From Gemmatimonadota bacterium (GTDB lineage Bacteria; Gemmatimonadota; Gemmatimonadetes; Longimicrobiales; Gaopeijiaceae): a DNA stretch of 64,000 nt. A program made the position numbers and the translations under genes. The notes under the pieces were generated by a model. It did not search any database. It worked only from the letters and a program-made list of their open reading frames with translations, and was not told the DNA's origin. The first letter of the stretch is position 1, and every line of letters starts with the position of its first letter. The stretch covers positions 100,453 through 164,452 of the forward strand of contig JAJDVT010000097.1 in the NCBI GenBank assembly GCA_022826005.1. The letters run 5' to 3'. Below are positions 25,269 through 36,245 of this stretch, one piece after another.

Positions 25269-26570
25269 ATGATGCACCAGCCGATTCCCCGGGAAGTCGA
25301 ACTCCGCCACCTCGAGCGGGGACGGACCGGAACCATGGTTCTGCGCCTCATGGTGCTGGTCGGCGCGGTCACCTTCTTCTACACGCTCGTTAGCGACCCG
25401 GCGCTGGCCTGGAAGTCGTACGTGGTGAACTGGAGCTACTTCGCCTCGATCGCGCTGGGCGGGATCCTTGTCGCGGTGGTGACCTGGATCGTGAAGGCTA
25501 AGTGGAACTGGCCGCTGCGCCGCGTCCACCAGTCGTTCGCGGCCTACCTGCCCATCGCCTTCGTGCTCTTCATCCCGATGCTGTTCAGCCTGCGCGAGGA
25601 CTACTTCCCGTGGATCGAGATGATGGAGTACGATCCGATCGTGCAGAAGAAGGCGGCCTGGCTGAACATCCCTTTCCTGCTCAGCCGCAACCTGGTGGGG
25701 GTTCTGGTCCTGTTCTCGATGGCGTTCGGTTTCGTGTACCTGGCGCTGCGTCCGGACCTGGGTCGGATCGGGCAGGCGCGGACCGCAGCAGAGCGTGACG
25801 ACCGGGCGGGCGCGTGGTGGCGCGAACGCTTCACCCGCGGGTGGATCGGACAGGAGGCCGAGGAGGAGCGCAGCTACCAGCTCATGACCAGGCTGGCGCC
25901 GGCCTACGTGCTCGTCTACGCGGCCGTGATGACGATGCTGGTCTTCGACTGGTCGATGTCGCTGGAGCCACACTGGTTTTCGACCCTGTACGGCGGCTGG
26001 TACTTCATGGGGGCCTTCTGGGGCGGCTTTGCGGCGACGGCGGTCGCTGCGATCGCCATCAGGCGTTGCGACTCCACCTTCCGGGACTATGTGGGACCGA
26101 AGGTGCGGTGGGATCTCGGCAAGCTCGTGTTCGCCTTTGCGGTCTTCTGGACCTACCTGTTCTGGTCGCAGTACATCGTCATCTGGTACGGCAAGCTGCC
26201 CTGGGAGCAGGCCTGGGTCGCGACGCGTCTGGGTGATACGTGGGGTGGATTCTCGCTGGCGGTGATCGTGCTGTGCTTCGTGGTGCCGTTCTTCGGGCTC
26301 CTGGGGGTGCAGCCGAAGAAGAGGCCGGCGCTGCTCGCGACCTTCGCGACGGCGGTGCTCTGCGGGATCTGGCTATGGCACTACATGCTCTTCTTCCCGT
26401 CGTTGCACCATGAGGGCGACCCGGCGTTCTCGGTCCACACTCCGCTCATCGGGCTGATGTTCCTGGGCCTGTTCCTGCTGGCGGTGCGGTGGTTCCTGGC
26501 GACCTTCCCGCTCGTGCAGATGTGGCAGCCTCCGGTGGACCCCGAGCCGATGGAGGCGGAGGGGCAGTAG
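25269..26570 (+). CDS. actF: Alternative Complex III subunit F, membrane protein
   Basis: A 433-residue integral protein with about ten helices, paralogous in fold to ActC. Recognisable stretches are YFASIALGGILVAVVTW, VHQSFAAYLPIAFVLF, FDWSMSLEPHWFSTLYGG and FWTYLFWSQYIVIWYG. ActF closes the usual actABCDEF order. In many genomes cytochrome c oxidase genes follow; here the next gene is an unrelated RNA methyltransferase on the other strand, so the oxidase must be encoded elsewhere. Confidence 0.93.
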   Translation: MMHQPIPREVELRHLERGRTGTMVLRLMVLVGAVTFFYTLVSDPALAWKSYVVNWSYFASIALGGILVAVVTWIVKAKWNWPLRRVHQSFAAYLPIAFVLFIPMLFSLREDYFPWIEMMEYDPIVQKKAAWLNIPFLLSRNLVGVLVLFSMAFGFVYLALRPDLGRIGQARTAAERDDRAGAWWRERFTRGWIGQEAEEERSYQLMTRLAPAYVLVYAAVMTMLVFDWSMSLEPHWFSTLYGGWYFMGAFWGGFAATAVAAIAIRRCDSTFRDYVGPKVRWDLGKLVFAFAVFWTYLFWSQYIVIWYGKLPWEQAWVATRLGDTWGGFSLAVIVLCFVVPFFGLLGVQPKKRPALLATFATAVLCGIWLWHYMLFFPSLHHEGDPAFSVHTPLIGLMFLGLFLLAVRWFLATFPLVQMWQPPVDPEPMEAEGQ

Positions 26571-26643
26571 CAGCGGACGGGTCGGCGCCAGGCGGCAGCT
26601 ATGGAGCAATCGGGGACGCGCGTCGGTCGTCGGCGTCGTGGGG

Positions 26644-27420
26644 TCAACCCGGCGGGAGGGGCTCGCGCGGGCCGGCCGTATCGTCTGTGGCGGCTGCGTC
26701 GCCGCGCTCGACCCGGTTTCGCGTCTCGTAGCCTATGGCGCGCACCAGGCGGGCTTCGTGGGCGTCCAGGGTGGTGCGGCCGAAGATCGTGCGCAGTACG
26801 CGCATCACGCTCTCGGGCTTGCGCGCCTTGAAGAAGTCGATGCTCGCGAGGCCGGCTGCGAGTGCGCGGTACGTCTCTTCCAGCTCGGCGGCCGTCGCGG
26901 GCCCGAGCGAGCGCTTGCCCGTGGGGAGTTCGGCGGGTGCGGCGGCGCCCGCGAGGAAGAGCTCGTAGGCGACCAGAAGGACCGCCTGGGCCAGGTTCAG
27001 CGAGGCGTGCGACGGGCTGGTAGGGATGACGAGGACCTCGTGGCAGCGGTCGAGGGCTTCATTGGAGAGCCCGCGGTCCTCGCGGCCGAAGACGATGGCG
27101 ACCTCGCCGTCGTGGGCGCGGCGCAGGATCCGCGGTGCGAGGTCGCGCGGGCGGCGGTAGTTGCGCTGGGCGGTGCGGGGACGAGCGGAGGTGCCGACGA
27201 CGTAGGTGGCGTTGGCAAGAGCTTCTTCCAGCGTTGGGGCGACCCGCGCGTCCTCGACGATGTGCTCGGTGCGATGCGCAATGCCCGTGATCCGCCAGGG
27301 ATCGAACTCCGCCGGATCGACGACCGTGAGGCGCTCCAGCCCCATGTTGGCCATTGCGCGCACCACGCCGCCGATGTTGACGAGGTCCTGCGGCTGGTGG
27401 AGCACGATCGTGATGTTCAA
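26644..27420 (-). CDS. trmJ: TrmH/SpoU-family RNA methyltransferase, TrmJ-like
   Basis: A 258-residue SPOUT methyltransferase. The trefoil-knot motifs are present: LVNIGGVVRAMANMG, IVFGREDRGLSNEAL, and the C-terminal SLNLAQAVLLVAYEL, a hallmark of the TrmJ group that 2'-O-methylates tRNA position 32. Members with other RNA targets cannot be excluded. The start is TTG at 27420, overlapping the TGA of the MFS gene upstream, so the two are translationally coupled. It converges with actF. Confidence 0.85.
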   Translation of the reverse strand: MNITIVLHQPQDLVNIGGVVRAMANMGLERLTVVDPAEFDPWRITGIAHRTEHIVEDARVAPTLEEALANATYVVGTSARPRTAQRNYRRPRDLAPRILRRAHDGEVAIVFGREDRGLSNEALDRCHEVLVIPTSPSHASLNLAQAVLLVAYELFLAGAAAPAELPTGKRSLGPATAAELEETYRALAAGLASIDFFKARKPESVMRVLRTIFGRTTLDAHEARLVRAIGYETRNRVERGDAAATDDTAGPREPLPPG

Positions 27421-28625
27421 CCTGCGGGCTTTCCGGGTTGCCGCAGTCCGGCGCTGATGGCCGTCCCGACGGCTATCAGCGCGGCTCCGGCCAGGTAGGG
27501 CAGGAAGAGGCGCACGTCGAAGAGAAAGCCGGCCATGGACGGCCCGACCACCCGCGCCAGTGACCCCACGCTTTGACCCACGCCGAGGACGGCGCCCTGC
27601 CGTTCGGGCTCCACCGCGCGCGAAAGGAGCCCGAGGATGCTCGGGATCGCGCCGCCGTAGCCGATGCCCAGAAGGACCAGCCCGGTGAGCAGCAGGGGAG
27701 TTTCCGAGGCCACGCCGATGAGCGTGAGGCCCGCCGCGAAGGGGACCGCGCTCGTGCGCAGGAGCACCAGTTCTCCGGTGCGGGGGACGATTCGGCGCAC
27801 GATCCCGCCCTGCACGATCGCCGACACCGCGCCGAGGAGGCCGAAGAGGTAGCCGGCCTTGCGGCTGGCTTCGAGGGTGTCCATGTCGAAGCGCTCGGAT
27901 GCCAGCTGCGACAGGGTGGGTTGCAGAGTCGAGAAGGCGATGGTGATGCACAGATAGGTGGCCAGCGTGAGGAGGATCTGGCGCGAGGTGGCGACGCGGG
28001 CGAGGGCCGCGCGGAGATCGAACCGCGAGGAGGTGGGGGTGCCGCCGCGGCGGGACTCGGGAAGCCACAGAATGGCGGCGGCCGCGTTGGCCAGGCAGAG
28101 TGCAGCGGCGGTGTAGCCCGGGACGGTGGGCTCGCCGGGCGAGAGGGGCGAGAGGACGGGGCCGCCCAGAAGCGGGCCGATCACGAAGCCGATGCCGAAG
28201 GCGGCTCCGATCAGGCCCATGTTGCCGGCCCTCCGCTCCGGGGGAGTGACGTCGGCAATGTACGCCTGCGCGACGGGGATGGTGGAGCCGCCGATTCCGC
28301 CGATGATCCGCGACAGGAACAGCACGGCGAGCGAATCCGCCCGCGCGAAGATGAAGTAGGCGACCGCGCTTCCCAACAGCCCGAGGATGAGGATCGGACG
28401 GCGGCCCACCCGGTCGGAAAGCCGACCCCACAGCGGGGCCATCACGAGCTGGACCACCGAATAGACGGAGATCAGAAGGCCGGTCTCGAACCCCCGGGCG
28501 CCGAAGTCGGCCGCGTAGAGGGGAAGGATGGGAAGAACGATCCCGAATCCGACAAGATCGACCAGGACCGTCACGAAGAGGATTCCCAGACGGGGTCCGC
28601 CTCCGCCCGTGCCCCGCCCCCGCAT
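27417..28625 (-). CDS. MFS drug/metabolite exporter, DHA1 (TetA-like)
   Basis: A 402-residue transporter with twelve helices. The DHA1 motifs are visible: motif A in PLWGRLSDRVGRRPILI after helix 2, FLSRIIGGIGGSTIPVAQAY, and motif C-like GFVIGPLLGG in helix 5, which marks antiporters. Overall it resembles tetracycline-type efflux pumps, but the substrate cannot be read from sequence. It lies 13 bp after tatA and overlaps trmJ, forming a three-gene minus-strand operon. Confidence 0.88.
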   Translation of the reverse strand: MRGRGTGGGGPRLGILFVTVLVDLVGFGIVLPILPLYAADFGARGFETGLLISVYSVVQLVMAPLWGRLSDRVGRRPILILGLLGSAVAYFIFARADSLAVLFLSRIIGGIGGSTIPVAQAYIADVTPPERRAGNMGLIGAAFGIGFVIGPLLGGPVLSPLSPGEPTVPGYTAAALCLANAAAAILWLPESRRGGTPTSSRFDLRAALARVATSRQILLTLATYLCITIAFSTLQPTLSQLASERFDMDTLEASRKAGYLFGLLGAVSAIVQGGIVRRIVPRTGELVLLRTSAVPFAAGLTLIGVASETPLLLTGLVLLGIGYGGAIPSILGLLSRAVEPERQGAVLGVGQSVGSLARVVGPSMAGFLFDVRLFLPYLAGAALIAVGTAISAGLRQPGKPAG

Positions 28626-28638
28626 CGTCAGCGCGCGT

Positions 28639-28815
28639 CTACCCTTGCCGATCGTCGCCCCGGCCGGTATCGCCCTCCGCTCCGGCCTTGAGCGACCCCT
28701 TGAAGTTGCGGATGCCGCTGCCGATGCCCTTGGCGATCGCCGGGATCCGCCTGGCCCCGAAGATGAGGATCACGGCGAGGACGATGAAGAGGATTTCTCG
28801 TAGGCCCAGGGACAT
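28639..28815 (-). CDS. tatA: Sec-independent translocase subunit TatA
   Basis: A 58-residue protein, MSLGLREILFIVLAVILI then FGARRIPAIAKGIGSG and FKGSLKAGAEG. One N-terminal helix, the FG hinge and an amphipathic helix give the TatA/E layout, slightly short but complete. Tat substrates exist in this window: ActB (RRDFLKVLG) and the amidohydrolase (RRDFVAGG). No tatC is adjacent. Confidence 0.88.
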   Translation of the reverse strand: MSLGLREILFIVLAVILIFGARRIPAIAKGIGSGIRNFKGSLKAGAEGDTGRGDDRQG

Positions 28816-28898
28816 GTCTTCTTCCTAGCGGTCCGTGGATAGAGCCCTGCGAGCACCGAGAGCGGCGAGGCGCCGGGCTGGCAAGGCGCGACGAGGGG

Positions 28899-28917
28899 CC
28901 AATAGCGGCGCTATTGG
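28899..28917. terminator. Perfect 8-bp hairpin, possible terminator or repeat element
   Basis: CCAATAGC and GCTATTGG enclose the loop GGC. Flanking GGCGCGACGAGG and GAGGAGCAACGC partly pair outside. It has no U-run. Similar AATAGC-centred palindromes are common intergenic repeats in other bacteria as far as I recall. It lies between the minus-strand acyl-CoA dehydrogenase end and tatA. Confidence 0.5.
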
Positions 28918-28962
28918 GCTGAGGAGCAACGCAGAGCGCAGCCCTGGGGCGAAGCGTCCAGG

Positions 28963-29009
28963 CCGGATGCATCGCCGGTCGAATGCCGGGGGGATTCTGT
29001 TCACGGGCT
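28963..29009 (+). repeat. 47-bp dispersed block, copy 3
   Basis: It reads CCGGATGCATCGCCGG at the left and TTCACGGGCT at the right, matching the 47-bp block of the composite elements at 50239-50285 and 62497-62543. The right end is one base from the stop codon of the acyl-CoA dehydrogenase gene. The 39-bp dyad is absent here. Confidence 0.65.
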
Positions 29010-29010
29010 G

Positions 29011-30171
29011 CTAGCGGAGCAGATCCTTGGCGATTGTCTGAAGCTGCATGTTGTCGGTTCCTTCGTAGATCGTGCCGATCTTGGAGTCGCGGTAGAGCTT
29101 CTCGACGGGGTATTCCCGCGTGAACCCGTACCCTCCGTGCAGATCGATGCACTGGGAAGATACCCTCTGGGCCATGCGGGACGCGAACAGCTTGGCCATG
29201 GCGGCCTCGCGCAGAAAGCGCGCACCGTGGTCCTTGAGCCGCGCCGCGTTGTACACCATGAGGCGGGCCGCCTCGATCTCCGTGGCCATCTGGGCGAGCT
29301 GGAACTGCACACCCTGGAACTCGGCCACGGGGCGTCCGAACTGCTCCCTTTCCTGTACGTAGCGGAGCGTATGGTCGAAGGCGCCCTGCGCGAGTCCCAC
29401 CATCTGCGCGCCAATCCCGATCCGCCCCTCGTTGAGCGTCTCGATCGCGACCTTGTAGCCCTTGCCCACGTCGCCCAGCACGTTCTCCGCCGGAACGCGC
29501 ACGTCGTCGAGGATGAGCTCGGTGGTCGAAGAGGCCCGGATGCCGAGCTTGTCCTCCTTCTTCCCCACCGCGAATCCCGGCATGTCCCTCTCTACCAGAA
29601 AGGCCGTGATCCCCTTGTGGCGCAGTTCCGGCTGCACGTTGCCGAAGACGATGTAGAGGCCCGCTTCGGACCCGCTGGTGATCCACAGTTTCCGGCCGTT
29701 GAGCACCCAGTCGCCACCTGCCGAAACCGCCCGCAGCGAGAGGGCGAACGCGTCGGATCCGCTACCCGCCTCGGACAAGGCGTAGGCACCCACGGTCCCT
29801 GCCGCGAGCCGCGGGAGGTAGCGGCCGTGTTGCTCGGTTGTGCCCCAGCGGACGAGCGCGTTGTTCACCAGGGTGTTCTGCACATCGACGAGCACGCCCA
29901 CGGAGGGGTCGACCCGCGACAGCTCCTCGACCACCAGGGTCGTGGTGAACAGGCTGCTTTCGAGGCCACCGAAGTGTTCCGGGATCTCGATCCCCATCAC
30001 GCCGAGTTCGAAGAGCATGGAGATCAGATCGGAGTCGATCTCCCCCGCCGTCTCCATTCGCGGCACGCGCGGGGCCACCTCCGACTCCGCGAACTCGCGA
30101 ACCGCGTCGCGAAACATCGCCTCGTCTTCGCCGAGCGTGGTGAGCGCCGGAGGATGGGCCAAAGTAGTCAT
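29011..30171 (-). CDS. Acyl-CoA dehydrogenase
   Basis: A 386-residue FAD enzyme catalysing alpha,beta-dehydrogenation of acyl-CoA in beta-oxidation or branched-chain amino acid breakdown. Typical signatures are AYALSEAGSGSDAFAL (flavin/substrate site), KLWITSGSEAGLYIVF, RIGIGAQMVGLAQGAFDH and QCIDLHGGYGFTREYPVEKLYRD. The catalytic base is probably the Glu in TIYEGTDNMQLQ near residue 370. The start at ATG 30171 has a GGGAGG site and the family N-terminus; upstream codons of the longer frame encode nothing recognisable. Confidence 0.93.
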   Translation of the reverse strand: MTTLAHPPALTTLGEDEAMFRDAVREFAESEVAPRVPRMETAGEIDSDLISMLFELGVMGIEIPEHFGGLESSLFTTTLVVEELSRVDPSVGVLVDVQNTLVNNALVRWGTTEQHGRYLPRLAAGTVGAYALSEAGSGSDAFALSLRAVSAGGDWVLNGRKLWITSGSEAGLYIVFGNVQPELRHKGITAFLVERDMPGFAVGKKEDKLGIRASSTTELILDDVRVPAENVLGDVGKGYKVAIETLNEGRIGIGAQMVGLAQGAFDHTLRYVQEREQFGRPVAEFQGVQFQLAQMATEIEAARLMVYNAARLKDHGARFLREAAMAKLFASRMAQRVSSQCIDLHGGYGFTREYPVEKLYRDSKIGTIYEGTDNMQLQTIAKDLLR

Positions 30172-30396
30172 ACCGGATGCGCGTCCTCCCTTTGACGCCG
30201 CGCTGCGGGGTCGGTTTCTCGCTGACTTGTAATCTAATCGGCCGCGGATTGTTCCGCCGCTGGCGCCGCGACGCCGGACTTCGCGAGGGCCTGGCGGCCC
30301 GTGGAGCAGGCTCCCACAGCATTCGGGCGGCGTGGCTCGGGGTACGGGCCTGCGCGTCGCCACTCCGCCTTTGGGCATCCGTGGGTCCTCCGGTGC

Positions 30397-30426
30397 TTGA
30401 CGCCTTCGCCGGGTGCGGCTTTTATT
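30397..30426 (+). promoter_or_regulatory. Probable promoter of gcvH-gcvP
   Basis: The -35 is TTGACG (30397-30402), an 18-bp spacer follows, and the -10-like hexamer is TTTATT (30421-30426), 47 bp before the gcvH ATG. It lies in the 301-bp divergent interval shared with the acyl-CoA dehydrogenase gene. I saw no glycine riboswitch in it. Confidence 0.45.
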
Positions 30427-30472
30427 GTCTCGCCCCCATTCCCACGCAGACCGAAACCAACCGGAGACGGCC

Positions 30473-30862
30473 ATGTCGGAAGTCGCTGACGGACTCAGGT
30501 ACACCGCTGAACACGAATACCTCAAGGAAACCGACGAGCCCGGCGTGTTCTACGTCGGAATCACAGACTACGCTCAGGGCGAGCTGGGGGATGTGGTGTA
30601 CGTGGAACTGCCGGAACCCGGCGACACCTTCGCGCCGATGGAGACCTTCGGTACGATCGAGGCCGTCAAGGCGGTGAGCGACCTCTACTGCCCCGTGGCG
30701 GGAGAGATCGTGGCCGTGAACGAGGTCCTCGACGAAGATCCCGGTCTCGTCAACAGCGATCCCTATGGCGAGGGATGGATGCTCCAGCTGCGCGTCGACG
30801 ACCCCGCCGAACTGGAGATGCTGATGGACGGTGCGGCGTACGGAGCCCTGATAGAAGAGTAG
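30473..30862 (+). CDS. gcvH: Glycine cleavage system H protein
   Basis: A 129-residue lipoyl carrier. The lipoylation lysine is K66 in GTIEAVKAVSDLYCPVAGEIV. ITDYAQGELGDVVYVELP and GEGWMLQLRVDDPAELEML are standard family segments, and the length is normal. H protein carries the aminomethyl group from P to T protein. The stop is 6 bp before gcvP. A lipoate ligase-like gene follows 3.6 kb downstream. Confidence 0.96.
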   Translation: MSEVADGLRYTAEHEYLKETDEPGVFYVGITDYAQGELGDVVYVELPEPGDTFAPMETFGTIEAVKAVSDLYCPVAGEIVAVNEVLDEDPGLVNSDPYGEGWMLQLRVDDPAELEMLMDGAAYGALIEE

Positions 30863-30868
30863 CCGCCC

Positions 30869-33763
<2,895 letters not shown>

Positions 33764-33791
33764 TCATTTCAACCCCGAGGAGGCGACGCAG

Positions 33792-34478
33792 GTGGCAAAG
33801 CTGACATTTCATGGGCAATCGACCTTTACCGTCGAGACGGACGACGGCACCCGGCTCGTGATCGACCCGTTCTTCGACGACAACCCCGTGTCGGACATCA
33901 AGCGCGCCGACGTGGGTGCGGTGGACTACGTGCTCTGCACACACGGGCACTTCGACCATTTCGTTGACGCAATTCCCCTCCTCCAGGAGACCGGGGCCAC
34001 CCTGATCGCCACCTTCGAGATCGTCTCCTTTGCTGAGACCCGGGGGATCGCCGACGGGCACCCGCTGCACATCGGCGGCGGCTACGACTTCCCCTTCGGG
34101 CGGGTGAAGATGACTCCGGCGGTGCACGGCGGACAGGTCCATGGGGACACGACCGGCCAGTTCACGACCATCCCGGGAGGCTTCCTGATGCACCTCGACG
34201 GGAAGCGGATCTACCACGCCGGCGACACGGCGCTGACGATGGACATGCAGCTTCTGCGCGGCAAGGTGGACGTCGCGATCCTGCCGATCGGCGACAACTT
34301 CACGATGGGGCCGGACGATGCGGCCGAAGCGGTCGGGTTCATCGAGCCGAGGGTGGTGATTCCGGTGCACTACAACACGTGGCCGCTGATCGAGCAGGAT
34401 CCGGAGCACTTCGCCAATCTTGTGGGGGAGGGCGCCCGGGTCGAGGTGATGCAACCGGGCGACAGCTATACGCCCTGA
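33792..34478 (+). CDS. UPF0173-type metal-dependent hydrolase
   Basis: A 228-residue metallo-beta-lactamase fold protein. It begins KLTFHGQSTFTVETDDGTRLVIDPFFDDNP in the manner of UPF0173 (YtkL-like) and carries the metal site THGHFDHFVD (HxHxDH), YHAGDTALTMDM and VVIPVHYNTWPLIEQ. The substrate is unknown. It starts with GTG 28 bp after gcvP and is probably cotranscribed. Confidence 0.9.
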   Translation: MAKLTFHGQSTFTVETDDGTRLVIDPFFDDNPVSDIKRADVGAVDYVLCTHGHFDHFVDAIPLLQETGATLIATFEIVSFAETRGIADGHPLHIGGGYDFPFGRVKMTPAVHGGQVHGDTTGQFTTIPGGFLMHLDGKRIYHAGDTALTMDMQLLRGKVDVAILPIGDNFTMGPDDAAEAVGFIEPRVVIPVHYNTWPLIEQDPEHFANLVGEGARVEVMQPGDSYTP

Positions 34479-34491
34479 CGGGGAGCTGGAG

Positions 34492-35364
34492 GTGGAAGCG
34501 CGGGCTGGAGCCGCGGTTGATCGCGCGCGCGAACGGCTGATGGAACCCGGTCTGTCCTGGCGGATCGTAACCGACGGAGCGCTCCCGGGCGCGGCCAACA
34601 TGGCGCGGGACCACGCCCTCGCGCAGGCGTTGCGGCCCGGCATGGGCACCGTCCGCTTCTACCGCTGGTCGCCCGCGACGCTCTCGCTCGGGCGCAACGA
34701 ACCCTTCACCCCGGAGTACCGGGACTTTCTGCGCCTCCACCCCGAGACCGGAGTGGTGCGCCGCCCGACCGGAGGCCGCGCGGTGATCCACGACCGTGAG
34801 CTGACCTACGCGGTGGCGCTGCCGGCGCGCGCCTGGGGGGGGCCGCGCAGGGCCTACCGCAAGGTGAATGAGGGACTCGTGGCGGGGCTGCGGCACCTGG
34901 GCGTTGCCGCGGTGACGGCTGCGGGAAGGGTGCTGCCGCCCGAAGCGGGTCCCTGCTTTCTGGAGCCGGCCGAAGGAGAGGTGGTGGTTCGGGGCCGCAA
35001 GCTGGTGGGAAGTGCGCAGGCGCGCATCGGCGGCGCGGTGCTCCAGCACGGTTCCGTACTGCTGGGGTCGGACCAAATTCCGCTGCTGGGGGGTATGCAG
35101 GGGAACGGAACGACCGCCCCCGGCAACGGCGACCGCGGCAGCCACCGTTCAGCCGCGGTTGGCGCGATTACCCTGGCAGAGGTGCTGGAGGAGGTGCCCG
35201 CCTGGGAACGGCTCGTTGACGCGTTCAGCCATGGATTCGCCCGCGTGCTGGGCGGAAGCTGGGCGCGGGGTGCCTTGACGTACGAGGAGGAACGGCTGGC
35301 GACTGAACTGGAAGAAAGGTACGGCTCGGCGTTATGGACCTGGCGGCGCACACGACAGGGTTGA
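34492..35364 (+). CDS. Lipoate-protein ligase / octanoyltransferase family protein
   Basis: A 290-residue protein of the biotin/lipoate ligase fold. Motifs include NMARDHALAQAL, RWSPATLSLGRNEP, VVRRPTGGRAVIHDRELTYAVALP and GRKLVGSAQARIGGAVLQHGSVLLG (the RRPTGGRAV segment and the lipoyl-AMP lysine in GRKLVGSAQ). It may attach lipoate or octanoate to GcvH and other E2 proteins; LplA, LipM and LipL cannot be told apart here. Placement 3.6 kb after gcvH in the same orientation supports the role. A Gly/Asn/Arg insert lies near residue 205. Confidence 0.82.
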   Translation: MEARAGAAVDRARERLMEPGLSWRIVTDGALPGAANMARDHALAQALRPGMGTVRFYRWSPATLSLGRNEPFTPEYRDFLRLHPETGVVRRPTGGRAVIHDRELTYAVALPARAWGGPRRAYRKVNEGLVAGLRHLGVAAVTAAGRVLPPEAGPCFLEPAEGEVVVRGRKLVGSAQARIGGAVLQHGSVLLGSDQIPLLGGMQGNGTTAPGNGDRGSHRSAAVGAITLAEVLEEVPAWERLVDAFSHGFARVLGGSWARGALTYEEERLATELEERYGSALWTWRRTRQG

Positions 35365-35389
35365 CAGTGCCACCGATGCGCCACATTAT
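35361..35389 (+). promoter_or_regulatory. Probable sigma-70-type promoter before the TolQ/ExbB-like gene
   Basis: TTGACA (35361-35366), a 17-bp spacer and CATTAT (35384-35389) make a good promoter overlapping the stop codon of the lipoate ligase gene. It lies about 105 bp before the next start. Confidence 0.65.
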
Positions 35390-35494
35390 GGCAAGCCGTT
35401 GCGATACGGGGCGGCAGACCCCAGAATCCGAGGTCGCGCGAAGTCGCGCGGCCATCAACAACCATCAGCACAGGATCGAAATCGGGAGGTTTCC

Positions 35495-36202
35495 TTGGCC
35501 AGCTTGATGAACGTGTACGCTGCAATCCTTCAGCTCCCGGGTATGGAAACCCCGGACCAGACCTTCACAGAGTGGGTAATGCAGACCTGGGAAGATGCCG
35601 GCGACCCCATGCGCTGGCCCCTGCTCGCCTGCGTCATCGTGGGTGTCATCGTGATCATCTGGAAGTTGATCGACATCTTCCGGAAGGGTGGGGCGACCAA
35701 GAGGATCCTGCGCGAAGTCGACGAGCTTCTCGCCCAGCAGCAGATCAAGGAGTCGCTGGAGGTAACGCGCGAGTCCAACGCTCCCGCCGCCAACATCCTG
35801 TATGCCGGTCTGGAGCGGCGCGACGAAGGTGCCGACCGCGTCATGAAGGCGATCGAGAACCAGGGCCTGATCGAGCTCTCCAAGCTGGAAAGCGGGCTGG
35901 TGGTTCTCGCCACACTGACCAACGTGGCCCCGCTGCTGGGCTTCCTCGGGACGGTGATGGGCATGATCGAGGCTTTCCAGGCCATCGAGCTGGCAGGCGA
36001 GGTGGACGCCATCACGGTCGCGAGGGGGATCAAGATCGCCCTTACCACGACCGCGGCAGGGCTGGCCATCGCCATCCCGGTGAGCATCGCGCACAACTTC
36101 TTCGTCTCCCGGATCGATCACCTCGTGATCGACATGGAGGAGTCGGCCCAGAAGATGATCGACGCGCTGTTTGCCATGCAGACGGGTCAGAGTGGCGCCT
36201 GA
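35495..36202 (+). CDS. MotA/TolQ/ExbB proton-channel family protein
   Basis: A 235-residue inner-membrane protein. One helix (LLACVIVGVIVIIWKLIDIF) is followed by a cytoplasmic loop, then two helices in the conserved block TNVAPLLGFLGTVMGMIEAF and ALTTTAAGLAIAIPVSIAHN. This is the TolQ/ExbB layout, which forms a proton-driven motor with a TolR/ExbD partner. No such partner follows; the next gene is a transglycosylase. The TTG at 35495 has GGGAGG six bases upstream and is preferred over ATG 35507. Confidence 0.88.
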   Translation: MASLMNVYAAILQLPGMETPDQTFTEWVMQTWEDAGDPMRWPLLACVIVGVIVIIWKLIDIFRKGGATKRILREVDELLAQQQIKESLEVTRESNAPAANILYAGLERRDEGADRVMKAIENQGLIELSKLESGLVVLATLTNVAPLLGFLGTVMGMIEAFQAIELAGEVDAITVARGIKIALTTTAAGLAIAIPVSIAHNFFVSRIDHLVIDMEESAQKMIDALFAMQTGQSGA

Positions 36203-36245
36203 TTTACGTGGGCTGACCACCGCAGCCTGAACAAAAACCACTGGA

